DNA of 8,316 nt from JBKJZO01 sp046715235 (GTDB taxonomy: Bacteria > Actinomycetota > Actinomycetes > BP-191), in NCBI GenBank assembly GCA_046715235.1, contig JBKJZO010000145.1, forward strand, positions 1-8,316. The letters are read 5' to 3'. The notes beneath the pieces were generated by a model, which saw only the letters and a program-made list of their open reading frames with translations, made no database searches and was not told the origin of the DNA. Every line of letters begins with the position of its first letter. The stretch's first letter is position 1. Shown here one piece after another: positions 7,180 to 8,316 of the stretch. Both the position numbers and the translations under genes were made by a program.

Positions 7180-7269
7180 ACCTCAGCGTGTCCGCCGCGG
7201 CTGCGGTGGTTGGCCCCTGCTCACATGTGCCGGCCCCCGCGCCCGGGGTGTCTTCGGTGCACCTCAGCG
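7180..7269. repeat. Nine-base direct repeat pair in the divergent promoter region
   Basis: ACCTCAGCG occurs at 7180-7188 and again at 7261-7269, 81 bases apart start to start. The left contexts are also alike (GGGT before the first, GGTGC before the second). The second copy lies about 23 bases upstream of the -35 of the hydrolase promoter, so the pair could be an operator for a regulator of one or both flanking genes. Chance is a real alternative at this length. Confidence 0.3.
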
Positions 7270-7291
7270 GGGCGAAATAGCCAATCAGCGG

Positions 7292-7318
7292 TAAACAACC
7301 CCGGCCGGTCGGCCGATA
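7292..7318 (+). promoter_or_regulatory. FliA/SigD/WhiG (sigma-28 family) type promoter for the glycoside hydrolase
   Basis: TAAA at 7292-7295 is followed, after 16 bases, by GCCGATA at 7312-7318 (then C). The established consensus for sigma-28 family factors is TAAA, a spacer of 15-16, then GCCGATAA or GCCGATAT. All four -35 bases and seven of eight -10 bases match, with an accepted spacer. Transcription would start near 7325-7330, leaving a leader of about 80 bases before the GTG at 7409. The orientation fits the downstream gene. No biochemical evidence is available, and the cognate sigma gene is not in the window. Confidence 0.7.
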
Positions 7319-7355
7319 CATAGGGCGCCGGATGCAGCAATGTGCCCGATCCACG

Positions 7356-7369
7356 CGGGCTGCTGCCCG
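7356..7369 (+). other. Small hairpin in the leader of the glycoside hydrolase mRNA
   Basis: CGGGC (7356-7360) and GCCCG (7365-7369) pair around a TGCT loop. An alternative pairing of GCAGCA (7334-7339) with TGCTGC (7361-7366) would use the same loop bases, so the two structures exclude each other. I could not match the leader to a known riboswitch class. In DNA this rich in G and C such hairpins are frequent. Confidence 0.25.
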
Positions 7370-7408
7370 GTAGGTCCGATTGCGTCGCCACCGAAGGGGT
7401 CCGTCCTC

Positions 7409-8316
7409 GTGCGAGTTGTTTCGTTCCGATCAGTCCGCCGTACCGCTGGTCTTGTCGCGATGGGCGCCCTGCTAATCGCAGCTGGAACGGCAGGTGGACC
7501 AGCGGCGTCGGCTGCCGCGCCGCCTGCACCGATAGGCGCCGGGCTGTTCGGCCTGCACGTCGCCGACCCCACGGGGCACTTCCCGACGGTGCCGTTCGGG
7601 ACAGTGCGGCTATGGGACTCCCCCGGGACGAAGTGGAAGGACGTGAACCCCGAGCCCGGCGTGTGGGACTTCACGTCGATGGATGCGCAGGTGGAACGGC
7701 TGCGCGCCGCGAAGAAGGACATCGTGATCGTCCTGGGCCAAACGCCGCAGTGGGCCTCGGCGCGCCCGCAGGAGGCGGGCAGCTACGGCCTCGGCGCGGC
7801 TGCCGAGCCTGCCGACATGGCCAACTGGAACGCGTACGTGCGGGCCCTCGCCGTGCGCTACAAGGGCAAGGTCACCAAGTGGGAGCTGTGGAACGAGCCG
7901 AACGTGCTGCTGTTCTTCAGCGGTACGTCGAAGACCGCGGTCACGATGGCACGTGCGGCGTGGACCGAGCTCAAGGCCGTCGACCGCAGGAACACGGTCA
8001 TCTCCGGTGGTATCGCCGTGCGCACGGATAACTCGCCCAAGTGGCTCGAGGCGTTCCTGAAGAACGGCGGCGGCAAGTACGTCGACGTCATCGCGGTGCA
8101 CATGTACGTGCGGGCGCGACAGCGGCCGGAGAACACCATCGTCTACCTCGCCAAGATCCGGAAGATCATGGCAGCGGGCAAAGTCGGCAAGCTGCCGCTG
8201 TGGAACACCGAGTCGAGCTACGGCCGCTCTACGCCGGAGGACCTCAAGACCCACGAGATCTACACCGGCGCGACCGCGGTGGGCTATGTGGCCCGCACCT
8301 ACCTGCTGATGGCGGC
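7409..8316 (+). CDS. Secreted clan GH-A glycoside hydrolase, GH39/PslG-like, 3' truncated by window edge
   Basis: An open frame runs from GTG 7409 to the right edge (302 whole codons, no stop). GAAGGGG at 7393-7399 lies nine bases upstream. An in-frame ATG at 7340 was rejected because it is too near the predicted transcript start and would bury the signal peptide. Residues 1-37 form a Sec-type signal peptide: basic start, hydrophobic core LVAMGALLIAAGTAGG, likely cleavage after an ASA near residue 36. The rest is an (alpha/beta)8 hydrolase: FGLHVAD and VRLWDS at early strands, PGVWDFTSMD, GQTPQWAS, the acid/base Glu163 in WELWNEPN, AVHMY (229-233), and the likely nucleophile Glu268 in LWNTESSYG. 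These are marks of retaining clan GH-A enzymes, closest in feel to GH39/PslG. It probably cleaves an extracellular glycan, possibly the product of the adjacent genes. It is transcribed away from the DUF4012 block, apparently from its own promoter. Confidence 0.88.
   Translation, partial: MRVVSFRSVRRTAGLVAMGALLIAAGTAGGPAASAAAPPAPIGAGLFGLHVADPTGHFPTVPFGTVRLWDSPGTKWKDVNPEPGVWDFTSMDAQVERLRAAKKDIVIVLGQTPQWASARPQEAGSYGLGAAAEPADMANWNAYVRALAVRYKGKVTKWELWNEPNVLLFFSGTSKTAVTMARAAWTELKAVDRRNTVISGGIAVRTDNSPKWLEAFLKNGGGKYVDVIAVHMYVRARQRPENTIVYLAKIRKIMAAGKVGKLPLWNTESSYGRSTPEDLKTHEIYTGATAVGYVARTYLLMA

Larger units (their letters stand above)
7076..7408. other. Divergent intergenic region
   Basis: About 330 bases separate the DUF4012 gene (leftward) from the glycoside hydrolase gene (rightward). 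No convincing coding sequence was found in it. Its content is: a sigma-28-type promoter for the hydrolase (7292-7318), an apparent leader of about 80 bases with a small hairpin (7356-7369), a nine-base direct repeat ACCTCAGCG (7180-7188 and 7261-7269), an eight-base palindrome CACATGTG (7222-7229), and GC-rich sequence nearest the DUF4012 gene. No clear -10/-35 pair for the DUF4012 operon could be recognised, although its promoter must lie here unless transcription comes from elsewhere. Confidence 0.6.

Noticed and set aside
7222..7229. CACATGTG palindrome as an operator
   Set aside because: It is a perfect eight-base palindrome, but the symmetry stops immediately and there is no second copy nearby, so it is not distinguishable from chance.
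7302..7315. CGGCC-GGTC-GGCCG hairpin as a terminator or RNA element
   Set aside because: It overlaps the spacer and -10 of the sigma-28-type promoter, so it should not be transcribed from that start, and it has no T-tract.
7340..7408. In-frame ATG at 7340 as the start of the glycoside hydrolase
   Set aside because: It has no ribosome-binding site, would lie only about 10-15 bases after the predicted transcript start, and would add a cysteine/proline-rich stretch before a good signal peptide.
7094..7408. c-di-GMP (GEMM) or c-di-AMP (ydaO) riboswitch before the hydrolase
   Set aside because: A CCGGTAGGT stretch near 7367-7375 recalls part of GEMM-I, but the other conserved blocks (such as the ACGCAAAGCC element) are missing.
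7610..8254. Minus-strand open frame of 214 codons opposite the glycoside hydrolase
   Set aside because: It covers the antisense of WELWNEPN and the other hydrolase motifs. The plus-strand frame has a signal peptide, catalytic residues, a ribosome-binding site and a promoter.
1..8316. CRISPR arrays, tRNA or rRNA genes, insertion sequences, toxin-antitoxin or phage-defence genes
   Set aside because: No regularly spaced repeats, tRNA-like cloverleaf, transposase motifs or terminal inverted repeats were seen. The window is accounted for by glycan genes and one regulatory region.

Overview
The window comes from a high-GC bacterium, most likely an actinobacterium. The signs are a strong G/C bias at third codon positions, GTG and TTG start codons, and a DUF4012 protein paired with a polyprenyl glycosylphosphotransferase. 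It is part of an exopolysaccharide or surface-glycan locus. The genus cannot be fixed from the sequence alone.

Layout, left to right: (1) the 3' end of a plus-strand GT4-family glycosyltransferase (to 530). It meets a minus-strand gene block tail to tail across a 19-base gap that can form a hairpin. (2) A five-gene block on the minus strand, transcribed right to left: DUF4012 membrane-anchored protein (7075-5141), WcaJ/CpsE-type initiating sugar-phosphate transferase (5012-3552), canonical GDP-mannose 4,6-dehydratase (3508-2495), FkbM-type methyltransferase (2410-1616) and a second, divergent GMD-like SDR enzyme (1524-550). Gaps of about 43-128 bases fit one transcription unit. (3) A divergent intergenic region of about 330 bases. 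(4) A plus-strand secreted clan GH-A glycoside hydrolase, GH39/PslG-like, starting at GTG 7409 and running off the right edge.

A working model, which is inference: the phosphotransferase loads the first sugar-1-phosphate onto undecaprenyl phosphate. The GT4 enzyme extends the glycan. The two GMD-type enzymes supply GDP-4-keto-6-deoxy sugars. The FkbM enzyme may O-methyl a sugar. The DUF4012 protein acts outside the membrane in an unknown role. The secreted hydrolase trims the glycan, as PslG does in the Pseudomonas Psl locus.

Two points stand out. The hydrolase gene is preceded by a close match to the FliA/SigD/WhiG (sigma-28 family) promoter, TAAA-N16-GCCGATA, which suggests it is tied to motility or a developmental sigma factor. 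The second GMD-like protein has lost the RR loop and part of the NHESPRRGET motif, which suggests a different cofactor arrangement, oligomer or substrate from its neighbour.
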